A stretch of 64,000 nucleotides of DNA from JACDHG01 sp963815295. Lineage in GTDB: Bacteria; Actinomycetota; Actinomycetes; Propionibacteriales; Nocardioidaceae. Under the pieces are notes generated by a model. That model did no database searches. It saw nothing but the letters and a program-made list of their open reading frames with translations, and was not told the origin of the DNA. Positions 7,813 through 15,766 of this stretch are shown piece by piece (position 1 is the stretch's first letter; every line of letters begins with the position of its first letter). The stretch is taken from contig CAWFFZ010000008.1 of assembly GCA_963815295.1 (NCBI GenBank), forward strand, positions 2,113,324-2,177,323, read 5' to 3'. Made by a program: the position numbers and the translations under genes.

Positions 7813-9141
7813 CTAGGCGGTGGGGTCGGCGACCCGGCCGACGAACAGCGGCGTGGCCGTCTCGACGTCGTGGATCACGAACATGAACGGCCGGTCGACG
7901 ACGAAGGGGACCACCTGCGGCATCGAGGTCACAGCCATCACGACGGCTGTTGCTGCGGCGGCTTCGGTGCCCGCCTCGTCGACGGCGATGAACGCCTCGT
8001 GCAGAACGGCGCTGATGTAGAGCTGCTCCTCAGTGGTCATACCGCTGAAGTCGGCCCTCTCGTCGAACGCAGTGGGCATCCCCAGCTCCGCCAGAGGTCC
8101 GTTGAGCGCCGCCTGCATCCGGAACGTCCAGCGCGGGAGCTGGAGCTGAAGGGCCGGCACGGGTGCAGGGCTCTTAAGGATGTCAGTCAGCCGGGGGCCG
8201 TCGACTGACTGCTCGAACGCGTTCAGATCTGCGTCGTCAGGCAGGACGACGGTCATCGCGAGCTCGCCACCCGCATACAGCAGCCTCGCCGCCTGCCAAC
8301 CGTCACCGCGCGCAAATCCAGCCCCGTTCAACATCCCCGACATCGTCTCGGCGTCGACCCGCGAGCCGTCTTGTCGAGTGAACGGCCGGGGCTCGGTCAT
8401 CGACGCCTGGAACGGCTGCTCCCACGGCGCCTTGAGGTAGATCGCGTTGACGAGTACGAGTCGCGTGAGACTGTCGATTACACCGTCAGGCAGGATTTCC
8501 TCGATGCGGTCGTGGGTCTGTTTCGCGGTCCAGTCGTTGACGAGCCCGCGCGCCGCCTCGGCATCAGTCTTGTAGTCGACCAGATGCAGGCCCGCGCCAT
8601 AGTTCGTCGCGAGTGCGTCGAGGAACTTCTGGTTCCACTCGGTGTCGTGTTGGCCCCACAGGGAGTTTGCGACGTCGATCGCAACGGTGGCCTTGCTGCC
8701 GTCTGCCCGTTCGCGCTCACCAGCCCGGCTCTCGACGAGCGAGGTGAGCGAGTTGAGTCCGGTGTTCAGCGCTGCCGGCCCAGCCGAGTGGAGCACGTCG
8801 TCCATCTCGGCGCCCGTTGCGCCACGTGCCCCGTTGCGGGTCATGGCCAGCGCAACGGCGACTGAGTACGGCGAGGTGACAAGGTTGCCGGGCTCGGCCG
8901 CAAGCAGCCGATAGAGATCAGTGGTGAACGACGTAACGGCGTCGACTGCAAGTGGCCTGTCGCTGTCGCCAACGTCAAGCCGCCTCTTGGCTGAACCCGC
9001 AACGCCGTCGGTCTGTGTGCCGACTGGTCGCCTATTCGGTGGCACGGTGGGCTTCTCCGCACAGCCCACGGCCAGCGATCCTCCGGCCGCGACAACTCCC
9101 AGCCACGCTAGGGAACGCAAGAGGTCGCGACGGGTCTGCAT
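7813..9141 (-). CDS. Serpin-family protease inhibitor, predicted lipoprotein
   Basis: 442 residues. The N terminus has a twin-arginine (MQTRRDLLRSLAW), a hydrophobic stretch and a lipobox SLAVGC, so it is probably exported by Tat and lipid-anchored. The body is a full-length serpin ending in the conserved RPFMFVIHD and PLFVGRV strands. The reactive-centre hinge near residues 387-400 reads DEAGTEAAAATAVVM: Gly at P15, Thr at P14 and a run of alanines at P12-P9, as in inhibitory serpins. Counting from the hinge gives Thr-Ser as P1-P1', suggesting an elastase-like or subtilisin-like target (inference). It lies 59 bases downstream of trigger factor. Confidence 0.93.
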   Translation of the reverse strand: MQTRRDLLRSLAWLGVVAAGGSLAVGCAEKPTVPPNRRPVGTQTDGVAGSAKRRLDVGDSDRPLAVDAVTSFTTDLYRLLAAEPGNLVTSPYSVAVALAMTRNGARGATGAEMDDVLHSAGPAALNTGLNSLTSLVESRAGERERADGSKATVAIDVANSLWGQHDTEWNQKFLDALATNYGAGLHLVDYKTDAEAARGLVNDWTAKQTHDRIEEILPDGVIDSLTRLVLVNAIYLKAPWEQPFQASMTEPRPFTRQDGSRVDAETMSGMLNGAGFARGDGWQAARLLYAGGELAMTVVLPDDADLNAFEQSVDGPRLTDILKSPAPVPALQLQLPRWTFRMQAALNGPLAELGMPTAFDERADFSGMTTEEQLYISAVLHEAFIAVDEAGTEAAAATAVVMAVTSMPQVVPFVVDRPFMFVIHDVETATPLFVGRVADPTA

Positions 9142-9200
9142 GCACGTATGACGCGCAGCCCTGCCCGGTCGGTTCCGTCCCTCGTGGGACCTGGCAACCG

Positions 9201-10718
9201 CTACTTGTCAGAGTCGCTCGTGTCGTCGTCGGCGGCCACGGCGGCCGTGCCATCGTCGGCGGCCTCCTCGTCGAGGGTCAGGTAGTCGGCACTGGCCACG
9301 ACGTCGGCGGCCGCATCGGTCGACGGCTCCTCCGCCGCAGCTGGGGCAGCGGCAGCCGCTTGCGCGCGCCTTTCGAGCTCGGCCGCGTCGGCGTACGTGC
9401 CGTCTGGCTGCAGGGTCTTGAGCTCGACGACCTTGCCCGAGTCGTCTTTCACCGTTGCGGACTCGACGACAAGGGCGAGCGCCTTGCCACGGCGCACCTC
9501 AGCGACAAACTCGGGGATGTGGTTGTGCTCCATCGCGTGCTTGATGAAGTCATCAGGCGACTGGCCGGACTGCTGCGCTCGGCGGAGCAGGTGCTGGGTC
9601 AGCTCACCCTCGTCGACGCTGAGCGATTCGGCCGTCGCGATCTCGTCGAGCAGGAACTGCGCTGCCATGGCGTCGCGCACCCGCTTGTCGAGGTCAGCCG
9701 CGAACTCCTCCTCGGTCTGGCCTTCGGACTCGAGGTAGTCGGCCTCGGACATGCCGGCATACGCGAGCTGCTCGTTGATCGAGTCGCGACGTGACTTCAT
9801 CTCTTCGCCGATGGCACTGTCGGGCAAGGGGATCTCGACCATGGTGAGGAGCTTCTCGAGGACTGCGTCACGCGCGGCGCCAGCCTGCTCCATCCGGCCA
9901 CCGCGCATGAGGCGGTCGCGTACGTCGGCTTTCAGCTCGGCGATCGTGTCGAACTCGGACGCCTGCTGGGCGAAGTCGTCATCGAGGTCGGGGAGCTCCT
10001 GCTCCTTGACGGCGGTCACCTTGACGGTCACATCGACGGACTGGTCCTTGAACTCGCCACCGACAAGTGTCGAGGCGAACGTCTTCTCGTCGCCCGCAGA
10101 CATGTCGACGAGAGCGTCGTCGAGCCCCTCGAGCATGGTGGCGCGCCCCACCTGGTAGCTCATCCCGGTTGCTTGAGCTTCTTCGATCGGCTCGTCCTCC
10201 TTGGAGGCAGACAGGTCGATCGTGACGAAGTCACCGTCAGCCGCCGCCCGCTCGACAGGGTTGAGGCTGCCGAAGCGTTCGCGCAAGGTCTCGATCTGCT
10301 CGTCGACCTCGTCGTCACCGATGGAGATGGCGGCGACCTCGGCCTCGATGCCTTCGTATGTCGGCAGGCTGATCTCCGGCTTGACGTCGAGCTCGGCCGT
10401 GAAGTTGAGGTCGGCGCCGTCCTGGACCGCGTCGAGGTTGAGCTCCGGCTGGCCGAGCGGCACGATGTTGTTCTCCTGCAGGGCCTGGAAGTAGAGCCGA
10501 GGCAGAGCCTCCTGCACCGCTTCCTCGATCACGACCCCGCGCCCGACGCGCTGGTCGATGACCATGGCCGGCACCTTGCCCTTGCGAAAGCCGGGGATGC
10601 TGATCTGCTGAGCGATCTTCTTGTACGCCGCGTCGAGGCTCGGCTTGAGCTCCTCGAAGGGCACCTCGACGGTCATCTTGACCCGGGTCGGGTTCAAGGT
10701 CTCGACGGCGCTCTTCAC
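9201..10718 (-). CDS. tig: Trigger factor, ribosome-associated chaperone
   Basis: A 505-residue ribosome-bound chaperone and peptidyl-prolyl isomerase. The ribosome-binding domain contains the signature GFRKGKVP, followed by an FKBP-like domain and the helical C-terminal chaperone domain. The last 75 residues form an acidic, alanine-rich extension often seen in actinobacteria. The GTG at 10718 is the start: AAGGAG lies 8 bases upstream and the protein then begins with the family's conserved opening (KSAVETLNPTRVKMTVEV). The serpin follows on the same strand. Confidence 0.97.
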   Translation of the reverse strand: MKSAVETLNPTRVKMTVEVPFEELKPSLDAAYKKIAQQISIPGFRKGKVPAMVIDQRVGRGVVIEEAVQEALPRLYFQALQENNIVPLGQPELNLDAVQDGADLNFTAELDVKPEISLPTYEGIEAEVAAISIGDDEVDEQIETLRERFGSLNPVERAAADGDFVTIDLSASKEDEPIEEAQATGMSYQVGRATMLEGLDDALVDMSAGDEKTFASTLVGGEFKDQSVDVTVKVTAVKEQELPDLDDDFAQQASEFDTIAELKADVRDRLMRGGRMEQAGAARDAVLEKLLTMVEIPLPDSAIGEEMKSRRDSINEQLAYAGMSEADYLESEGQTEEEFAADLDKRVRDAMAAQFLLDEIATAESLSVDEGELTQHLLRRAQQSGQSPDDFIKHAMEHNHIPEFVAEVRRGKALALVVESATVKDDSGKVVELKTLQPDGTYADAAELERRAQAAAAAPAAAEEPSTDAAADVVASADYLTLDEEAADDGTAAVAADDDTSDSDK

Positions 10719-10867
10719 TGGTGTATCTCCTTGGAACTGGGGACGGGGCCGCGCCCATGCGTCAGCCACCCGGTGTGAGGCAAGCAGTCAGCCTATCCGC
10801 GGGTTGTGTGAGCGTGAAATCCGCTGATACGGCTGTGACGCGAGTGACGTACGGCCCCGCGGCTGGG

Positions 10868-10885
10868 CCCGGTGTTGGGACCGGG
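10868..10885 (-). terminator. Hairpin immediately downstream of dhaK
   Basis: CCCGGT at 10868-10873 pairs with ACCGGG at 10880-10885 across a 6-base loop, one base beyond the dhaK stop. There is no strong T-tract, so termination strength is uncertain. It closes the four-gene minus-strand unit. Confidence 0.45.
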
Positions 10886-10886
10886 G

Positions 10887-11882
10887 TCAGAAAACGCGGA
10901 TTGCGATCTCGGCCGGCGCAGCCAGCAGCCCCTCGATCTCGTCGTCCAGCTTGGCCAATGTCACCGAGGCTCCTGCCATGTCGAGTGAGGTGCAGTACTC
11001 GCCGACGTAGTTACGCCGTACGTTGATGCCCCGATCGGCAAGCTGCTGGTGAGCGCGCCCATACAGGATGTAGAGCTCGCTGATCGGAGTCCCGCCGAGG
11101 CCGTTGATCATCAGCGCCACGTTGTCGCCGTCGTTGAACGGCAGGTCGGACACGACGGCGTCGAGCATCTGGTCGATGATCTCGTTTGCGGAGGTGAGCT
11201 TCTCCCGGCTGCGGCCTGGCTCGCCGTGGATGCCGACGCCCATCTCGATCTCGTCTGCGCCGAGCTCGAACAGTGGTGAGCCCTTGGCCGGCGGAGTGCA
11301 GGCGGTGAGGGCCATTCCCATCGTGCGGGTCATCGAGTTGACCTTCTCACCGATGCGAATGAGCTCGTCGAGATCGGCACCGCCTTCAGACGCGGCTCCG
11401 ACTGCCTTCATCACGAAGAAGTTGCCGGCCACGCCACGACGACCCACGGTGTAGGTCGAGTCCTTGACGGCGACGTCGTCATCGATGATGAGAGTCTTCA
11501 CGTTCACGCCGTCGGCAGCGCTCATCTCTTGTGACATGTCGAATGCCATCCGGTCGCCCGTGTAGTTGTTGACCAGCAGCAGGACACCCTTGTCCGAGGC
11601 CAGCAGCTTGGTCGTCTCGTAGACGTAGTCCATGGGTGGCGCAGCGAACACGTCCCCGGGGCAGGCAGCGTCGAGCATGCCCTTACCGACCGCCATCACA
11701 TGGGCTGGTTCGTGTCCCGAACCCGACCCCTGGATGATCGACACCTTGTCATTGCGTGGAGCATCCGCCCGCATGATCAGGTTGAAGTCCGGGACGTACT
11801 TCAACGTGCTCGGGTTCGCGAGTGCCAGACCTTGCAGCATCTCGGGCACGAAGTTCTTGGGATCGTTGACGAACTTTTTCAC
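10887..11882 (-). CDS. dhaK: Dihydroxyacetone kinase, DhaK-type substrate-binding subunit
   Basis: 331 residues. DhaK binds dihydroxyacetone covalently through a histidine, seen here in VGIHGEPGR; a second conserved histidine lies in GSGSGHEPAH. Both match the E. coli DhaK active site. The GTG at 11882 overlaps the dhaL stop by four bases (GTGA), implying translational coupling. Normally DhaK works with DhaL (nucleotide-bound) and the phosphoryl carrier DhaM; no dhaM is present here. Related DhaK/DhaL pairs act on erythrulose in some mycobacteria, so the true substrate is not certain. Confidence 0.93.
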   Translation of the reverse strand: MKKFVNDPKNFVPEMLQGLALANPSTLKYVPDFNLIMRADAPRNDKVSIIQGSGSGHEPAHVMAVGKGMLDAACPGDVFAAPPMDYVYETTKLLASDKGVLLLVNNYTGDRMAFDMSQEMSAADGVNVKTLIIDDDVAVKDSTYTVGRRGVAGNFFVMKAVGAASEGGADLDELIRIGEKVNSMTRTMGMALTACTPPAKGSPLFELGADEIEMGVGIHGEPGRSREKLTSANEIIDQMLDAVVSDLPFNDGDNVALMINGLGGTPISELYILYGRAHQQLADRGINVRRNYVGEYCTSLDMAGASVTLAKLDDEIEGLLAAPAEIAIRVF

Positions 11883-12526
11883 GGGGCTTCCTCCCTCTCG
11901 TTCCACGCCAGAGCGATTTGCTCGACGATGACGGCGACGGCCGTAGCGCCCGCATCGACGGACCCCCGGCTTCTCTCGCCGGTGTAGGCCGCTCGGCCTC
12001 TTTTCGCGACCATCTCCACCGTCGCGTCGGCTGCGCTTCGGGTCGCGATCGCGGCTGCCTTCAAGGCGTCCGCGGAGCTGGATCCGGCCGACAGTGAGGC
12101 CTCGAGCGAGTCCGCGAGCGGCACGAGCGCGTCGATCAACGTCTTGTCTCCGATCTCGGCTCCGCCGCGCGCCTGGATCCCCTCGACGGCCGCGCGGAGC
12201 ATCGCGACGACCTTGGCTGCGTCGAGCTCGGTCGCGTCGCCAGCAACCATCCCGGCCCGCATGAAGCCGGTGCCCCAGATCGGGCCCGAGGTGCCACCGA
12301 TACGAGACGTGATGAGCATGCCGATCTTCTTCAGGAACGTGCCAATGTCGCTCCTGTCCAGACCGTCGTACTGCTCGTCGAGCTTCTCGAAGCCCCTCCC
12401 TAGCGAGTATCCGAAGTCGCCGTCGCCGACGACAGCGTCGAGGTCGCCGAAGTACTTCTCGTTCTCGAGGCAGGTGCGACTGATCGTCTTGACGACCAGA
12501 TCCACGTCGTTCCAACTGTCGGCCAT
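11879..12526 (-). CDS. dhaL: Dihydroxyacetone kinase, DhaL-type nucleotide-binding subunit
   Basis: A 215-residue all-helical subunit. The Mg-ADP/ATP site is recognisable from VVGDGDFGYSLGRGF, with Asp residues that bind two Mg ions, and from GGTSGPIWG, the cap loop. It lies upstream of dhaK, the reverse of the E. coli order, and overlaps it by four bases. With no DhaM in the cluster, it either uses ATP directly or a DhaM encoded elsewhere. Confidence 0.93.
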   Translation of the reverse strand: MADSWNDVDLVVKTISRTCLENEKYFGDLDAVVGDGDFGYSLGRGFEKLDEQYDGLDRSDIGTFLKKIGMLITSRIGGTSGPIWGTGFMRAGMVAGDATELDAAKVVAMLRAAVEGIQARGGAEIGDKTLIDALVPLADSLEASLSAGSSSADALKAAAIATRSAADATVEMVAKRGRAAYTGERSRGSVDAGATAVAVIVEQIALAWNEREEAP

Positions 12527-12552
12527 GGATGAAACTCCTCGTTCGGTGATGG

Positions 12553-13341
12553 TTACGAAGACGCCGACCGCGCTGCTATCAGCGCACCGATGTCCTGCAC
12601 GGTGATGAAGGGACCCGGTGCCAAGCCTGCGGGGTCGGCGAGCACCTCGATCGGCGGCGAGCCTGGGTCACCTAAGGTCGACACGACGAGAGCCGCCTCG
12701 GTGAAGTCCTCTTCCCGGGTGTATCCACTGACCGTGACAAGCGTGGTGAGGCCTGCGCCGGTCGCCGCACGGAGGCCGTTCCGCGAGTCCTCGATCACGA
12801 CCGTTGACGCGACGTCCAGCCCGAGCTCGGAGACCGTCAGTTCGTAGACGGCGGGATCGGGCTTCTTTCGAGGTACGACGTCGCCGGCGAAGACGGGGAT
12901 CGTGGCAGCGACGTCGTCACCAACAGCGGAGGCCAGAACGGCGCGCACCGACTGCTCGGCCGAAGTGGACGCGACTGCGACGACCCAGCCCGCCGCGCGC
13001 GCCTCGCCGATGATGCGCGCGATCCCTGGCCTCGCCGGCATCTTTCCGCCAGCCACAAGAGCCGTGAACTCGTCGGTCTTGGCACGATGCCAGCGAAGCA
13101 CAACCTCGGCACGGTCCTGTTCGGTTGAGGGAGAGCCTGCCGCGCGGAACACCTCGGGGTCGTCGAGCAAGACCGAGAGTCGTTCCTTACCACCGCCGAT
13201 AGCCAGCATCCGGCCGTAGTCGTCCTCACTCCACCGCACTGGGAGGTCGAAGGCCTCGAACGTGGCGTTGAAAGCCGGCAGGTGCCCAAACCGCTCGGTG
13301 TCCGCGAGGACTCCGTCGCAGTCGAACACCAACGCGGTCAT
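12553..13341 (-). CDS. HAD-superfamily phosphatase/phosphomutase (CbbY/beta-PGM-like)
   Basis: 262 residues with all HAD motifs: nucleophile segment FDCDGVLADTE, motif II VASTSAEQS, motif III KKPDP and motif IV VVIEDSRNGLRAA. The helical cap after motif I and the CDGV spelling place it near CbbY and beta-phosphoglucomutase, which act on small sugar phosphates. The ATG at 13341 overlaps the aldolase stop by four bases (ATGA). In context it would dephosphorylate or isomerise the product or by-product of the aldolase; that role is inference. Confidence 0.9.
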   Translation of the reverse strand: MTALVFDCDGVLADTERFGHLPAFNATFEAFDLPVRWSEDDYGRMLAIGGGKERLSVLLDDPEVFRAAGSPSTEQDRAEVVLRWHRAKTDEFTALVAGGKMPARPGIARIIGEARAAGWVVAVASTSAEQSVRAVLASAVGDDVAATIPVFAGDVVPRKKPDPAVYELTVSELGLDVASTVVIEDSRNGLRAATGAGLTTLVTVSGYTREEDFTEAALVVSTLGDPGSPPIEVLADPAGLAPGPFITVQDIGALIAARSASS

Positions 13342-14195
13342 GCTTTGCCGTCGCTGCCGAACATCCGAATGTGGTCGCTCGCCATGGCCTTGACGGCGTC
13401 GTGGATGGCGGTGAACAAGGAGGGAGGATCCCATCGATTGCGCTCTCTGGCCTCCTCCAAATGCGCGAGCGAAGCTTGCATGTAACCCACCTTCAAGGCG
13501 GTGGAGATGTTGACCTTCGCGCATCCGCGCGAGATCAGGTCGGCAAACTGCTCTGGCGAGAGCCCTGAGCCACCGTGCAGTGCCATCGGCACCCCGGTCG
13601 CCTCGACGAGATTGCTGACCCGCTTCGCGTCGAGGGCAGGGCTAGCGCGGTAGATGCCGTGCGCGTTGCCGATGGCTGGGGCGAAGACGTCCACCTCGGT
13701 GACACGAATGAACTCAGTGGCCACCTCCATCGACTGCTGAGCCGACTCCTCGTCGGAACCCACGTCATCCTCGACTCCAGTGATGCCCTCGATCTCACCC
13801 TCGACGTGAGCACCGTAGCGACGGGCCTCGGCGACCACCTCGACCGTTTGCCTTTGGTTCTCCTCAACCGGAAGGCTGGACGCGTCGAACAGCACCGAGT
13901 TCCAGCCCGCCTCGAGGCAGGAGGAGATCACCGCCCGATCGGGACAGTGGTCGAGATGAAGGGCCACGGGCACGTCGGCGTCCTTGACGACCGCGTCGAA
14001 CATCGCCTTCACGACATCGCGTCCGAGCGACTTCACCGTCTTGACCGAGGTCTGCACGATCAGCGGCGAACGGAGCTCCTCGGCTGCATCGACCACCGCC
14101 TGCAGACTCAGTACGTCGACGATATTGATGGCGGGTACGCCGTACCCGTCCTGAAGCGCCGAGCGGACCATCGGGTCCAGCGGTGCTACAGGCAC
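13338..14195 (-). CDS. Class II (zinc) ketose-bisphosphate aldolase family
   Basis: A 285-residue TIM-barrel aldolase. Zinc and catalytic residues are in ALHLDHCPD, GNAHGIY and LHGGSG; the phosphate-binding end is KVNISTAL. Family members (FbaA, GatY, KbaY) cleave ketose (bis)phosphates to DHAP plus an aldehyde. GTG 14195 is the start: a GGAGGGGGG tract precedes it and the protein then opens as family members do. It is the first gene of the unit with the HAD, dhaL and dhaK genes, so DHAP is the likely shared metabolite. The substrate (fructose-1,6-bisphosphate, tagatose or another ketose) is unknown. Confidence 0.92.
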   Translation of the reverse strand: MPVAPLDPMVRSALQDGYGVPAINIVDVLSLQAVVDAAEELRSPLIVQTSVKTVKSLGRDVVKAMFDAVVKDADVPVALHLDHCPDRAVISSCLEAGWNSVLFDASSLPVEENQRQTVEVVAEARRYGAHVEGEIEGITGVEDDVGSDEESAQQSMEVATEFIRVTEVDVFAPAIGNAHGIYRASPALDAKRVSNLVEATGVPMALHGGSGLSPEQFADLISRGCAKVNISTALKVGYMQASLAHLEEARERNRWDPPSLFTAIHDAVKAMASDHIRMFGSDGKA

Positions 14196-14342
14196 TGTCC
14201 CCCCTCCGATTGAAGGTTCTACGACATCGCTCAGTGTCGCAGGGACGGCCCGACGTGGGAACAGGCGAAGCGTGTTTTCTTGCGCTGATTGGCGCGGGTG
14301 CGGCAATGGCCGAAATGTGCCGCTGAGCAGGATCTACATAAG

Positions 14343-14415
14343 TCGGGGCGACAGGACTCGAACCTGCGGTCTCCTGCTCCCAAAGCAGGCGCGCTAGCCA
14401 CTACGCTACGCCCCG
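14343..14415 (-). tRNA. tRNA-Pro (UGG anticodon)
   Basis: Read on the minus strand it folds as a complete cloverleaf: acceptor stem CGGGGCG pairing with CGCCCCG, anticodon loop CTTTGGGA inside a 5-bp stem, and T arm GCAGGTTCGAGTCCTGT. The discriminator is A and CCA is not encoded. Confidence 0.97.
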
Positions 14416-14457
14416 GTTGACGCCCGCTGAGTGTAGTCGAGCAGGCCCTTGAGAACG

Positions 14458-15018
14458 TCATCCGACTCCGGCCGGATCAGCGTCTGCCAGGCGGCGCCGC
14501 AGCCGGACCTCGGGATGCGGGACGTCGATCGCCACCCACGCCGACGTGGCACCGTCCAGACGCCAGCCGCGGCGCTCGTACCACCGGCGCGCCTGCACGT
14601 TGTCGCGCAGCACCCAAAGCGCCGCGTCGTCATACCCGTGCTGGACGAACTCGTCGAGCAAGACGTCGTGCACGGCGAGGCCAATGCCGCGCTCTTGGAA
14701 GGCCGGGTGCGTGTACAGCGCGTAGAGCTCTGCCAGCGTGGCCGTCTCGGGTGTCTCGTCGTCCTCGTCCTGCGGGCGGTAGGGGCCGCCGATGCCGTAT
14801 GCCGCGACCTCGCCCTTGACCTCCGCCACGCGGAAGATGCGCTCGTCTGGGGGGTCGGTGATGTTGCTCCGCCAGCGGTCGCGATATTCGTCGAGCTCCA
14901 TCGCGTCGAGGCGCTCTTGGATGACGATGCCGGTATAGGCGTCCCGCCAGGTCTCGACGTTGACGACGGCCAGCCGGTCGACATCCTCCAGCCGGGGCGG
15001 TCTGACCACGATGCTCAC
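14458..15018 (-). CDS. GNAT-family N-acetyltransferase
   Basis: 186 residues of a single Gcn5-related acetyltransferase domain. It opens VVRPPRLEDVDRLAVVN, carries the acetyl-CoA loop in HPAFQERGIGLAVHD, and ends with WVLRDNVQARRWYERRGW, the usual closing helix and strand. The acceptor cannot be predicted. It lies between tRNA-Pro and tRNA-Gly. Confidence 0.92.
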   Translation of the reverse strand: MSIVVRPPRLEDVDRLAVVNVETWRDAYTGIVIQERLDAMELDEYRDRWRSNITDPPDERIFRVAEVKGEVAAYGIGGPYRPQDEDDETPETATLAELYALYTHPAFQERGIGLAVHDVLLDEFVQHGYDDAALWVLRDNVQARRWYERRGWRLDGATSAWVAIDVPHPEVRLRRRLADADPAGVG

Positions 15019-15135
15019 TTAAGGGAGTCTCCCAGCGTGGCGCCGGTTCGCGATAGATGCGCAGTTCGTGGGACCATGTACGCCGCGTCGACTCGTCGCG
15101 CCCGGGTCACCCGGTCGAGGCGTCAGATGTCATAC

Positions 15136-15206
15136 GCGGGTGTAGCTCAATGGTAGAGCCCCAGCCTTCCAAGCTGGCCATGCCGGTTCGATCCCGGTCA
15201 CCCGCT
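15136..15206 (+). tRNA. tRNA-Gly (UCC anticodon)
   Basis: A complete cloverleaf: acceptor GCGGGTG pairs with CACCCGC, the anticodon loop reads CTTCCAA, and CCA is encoded at 15207-15209. Its last bases from 15199 are the left copy of a 28-bp direct repeat found again at 19382, so it looks like the integration target of the island that follows. The tRNA itself is intact. Confidence 0.97.
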
Positions 15207-15226
15207 CCAGTATTTCCGCAGGTCAA
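15199..15226 (+). mobile_element. Putative attL: tRNA-Gly 3' end plus flank
   Basis: 28 bases starting with the acceptor-stem strand CACCCGC, through CCA and 17 bases beyond. It matches 19382-19409 with one mismatch at the twelfth base. Target duplication at a tRNA 3' end is what tyrosine integrases leave behind. Confidence 0.75.
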
Positions 15227-15267
15227 TGAGACTTGAATGGTGCCCGACGCTGCCCTCCCCGGAACGG

Positions 15268-15516
15268 TTACTCGGCCTCCGCGCGTCCCGGGTGAGAACC
15301 CGGCTCTGCCGGAAGCGGGCAGTAACCCCGTCTCTTCGCATGAAGGATGTTCAGCACGCCGATGGCGGCTCCGGCAGCAATGACCACGATCGGTGCCAGA
15401 TTGAGAGCAAACCCGAGTAGCACCAGCACGACTCCCGAGCCCACGCCCCACAAGACCGGATGAACCACGACCCAGTCACTGAACCGCTTCAGCAGACTGC
15501 GCATCTGCTCCCACAT
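15268..15516 (-). CDS. Small two-helix membrane protein, hypothetical
   Basis: 82 residues with two hydrophobic segments (WGVGSGVVLVLLGFAL and APIVVIAAGAAIGVLNIL) and a polar, proline-rich tail. Two starts are possible: ATG 15516 preceded by GAGGG, or ATG 15504 preceded by GGGAG. It is not recognised as a named family. It is the first gene inside the tRNA-Gly island. Confidence 0.55.
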   Translation of the reverse strand: MWEQMRSLLKRFSDWVVVHPVLWGVGSGVVLVLLGFALNLAPIVVIAAGAAIGVLNILHAKRRGYCPLPAEPGSHPGRAEAE

Positions 15517-15766
15517 CCCTCGCTTGGACTGCCAACGAACGTAGGGCCAACCTCCTCCCGATGTCGAGAGACGACCGGGGGTTCGCTCTCGGAGCCAGGA
15601 CCACAGCCTGGAGGGGATACGCGCGAGTCTCGTTGCTACGTCAAGTCAAGTGCGCGCCACCGGCGCGCGCCGACCCTGCCGTTGAGTGCGTGTGGCCCAG
15701 GTTAAGCGCCCGCCTCACATCACTTCAGCCGCGTCCTCCGCCCAGAAGGACGCAGTCGAGACGGGA

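Noticed and set aside
15210..15766. Second tRNA or integrase beside tRNA-Gly
   Set aside because: Only the small membrane ORF is supported; no cloverleaf and no recombinase motifs.
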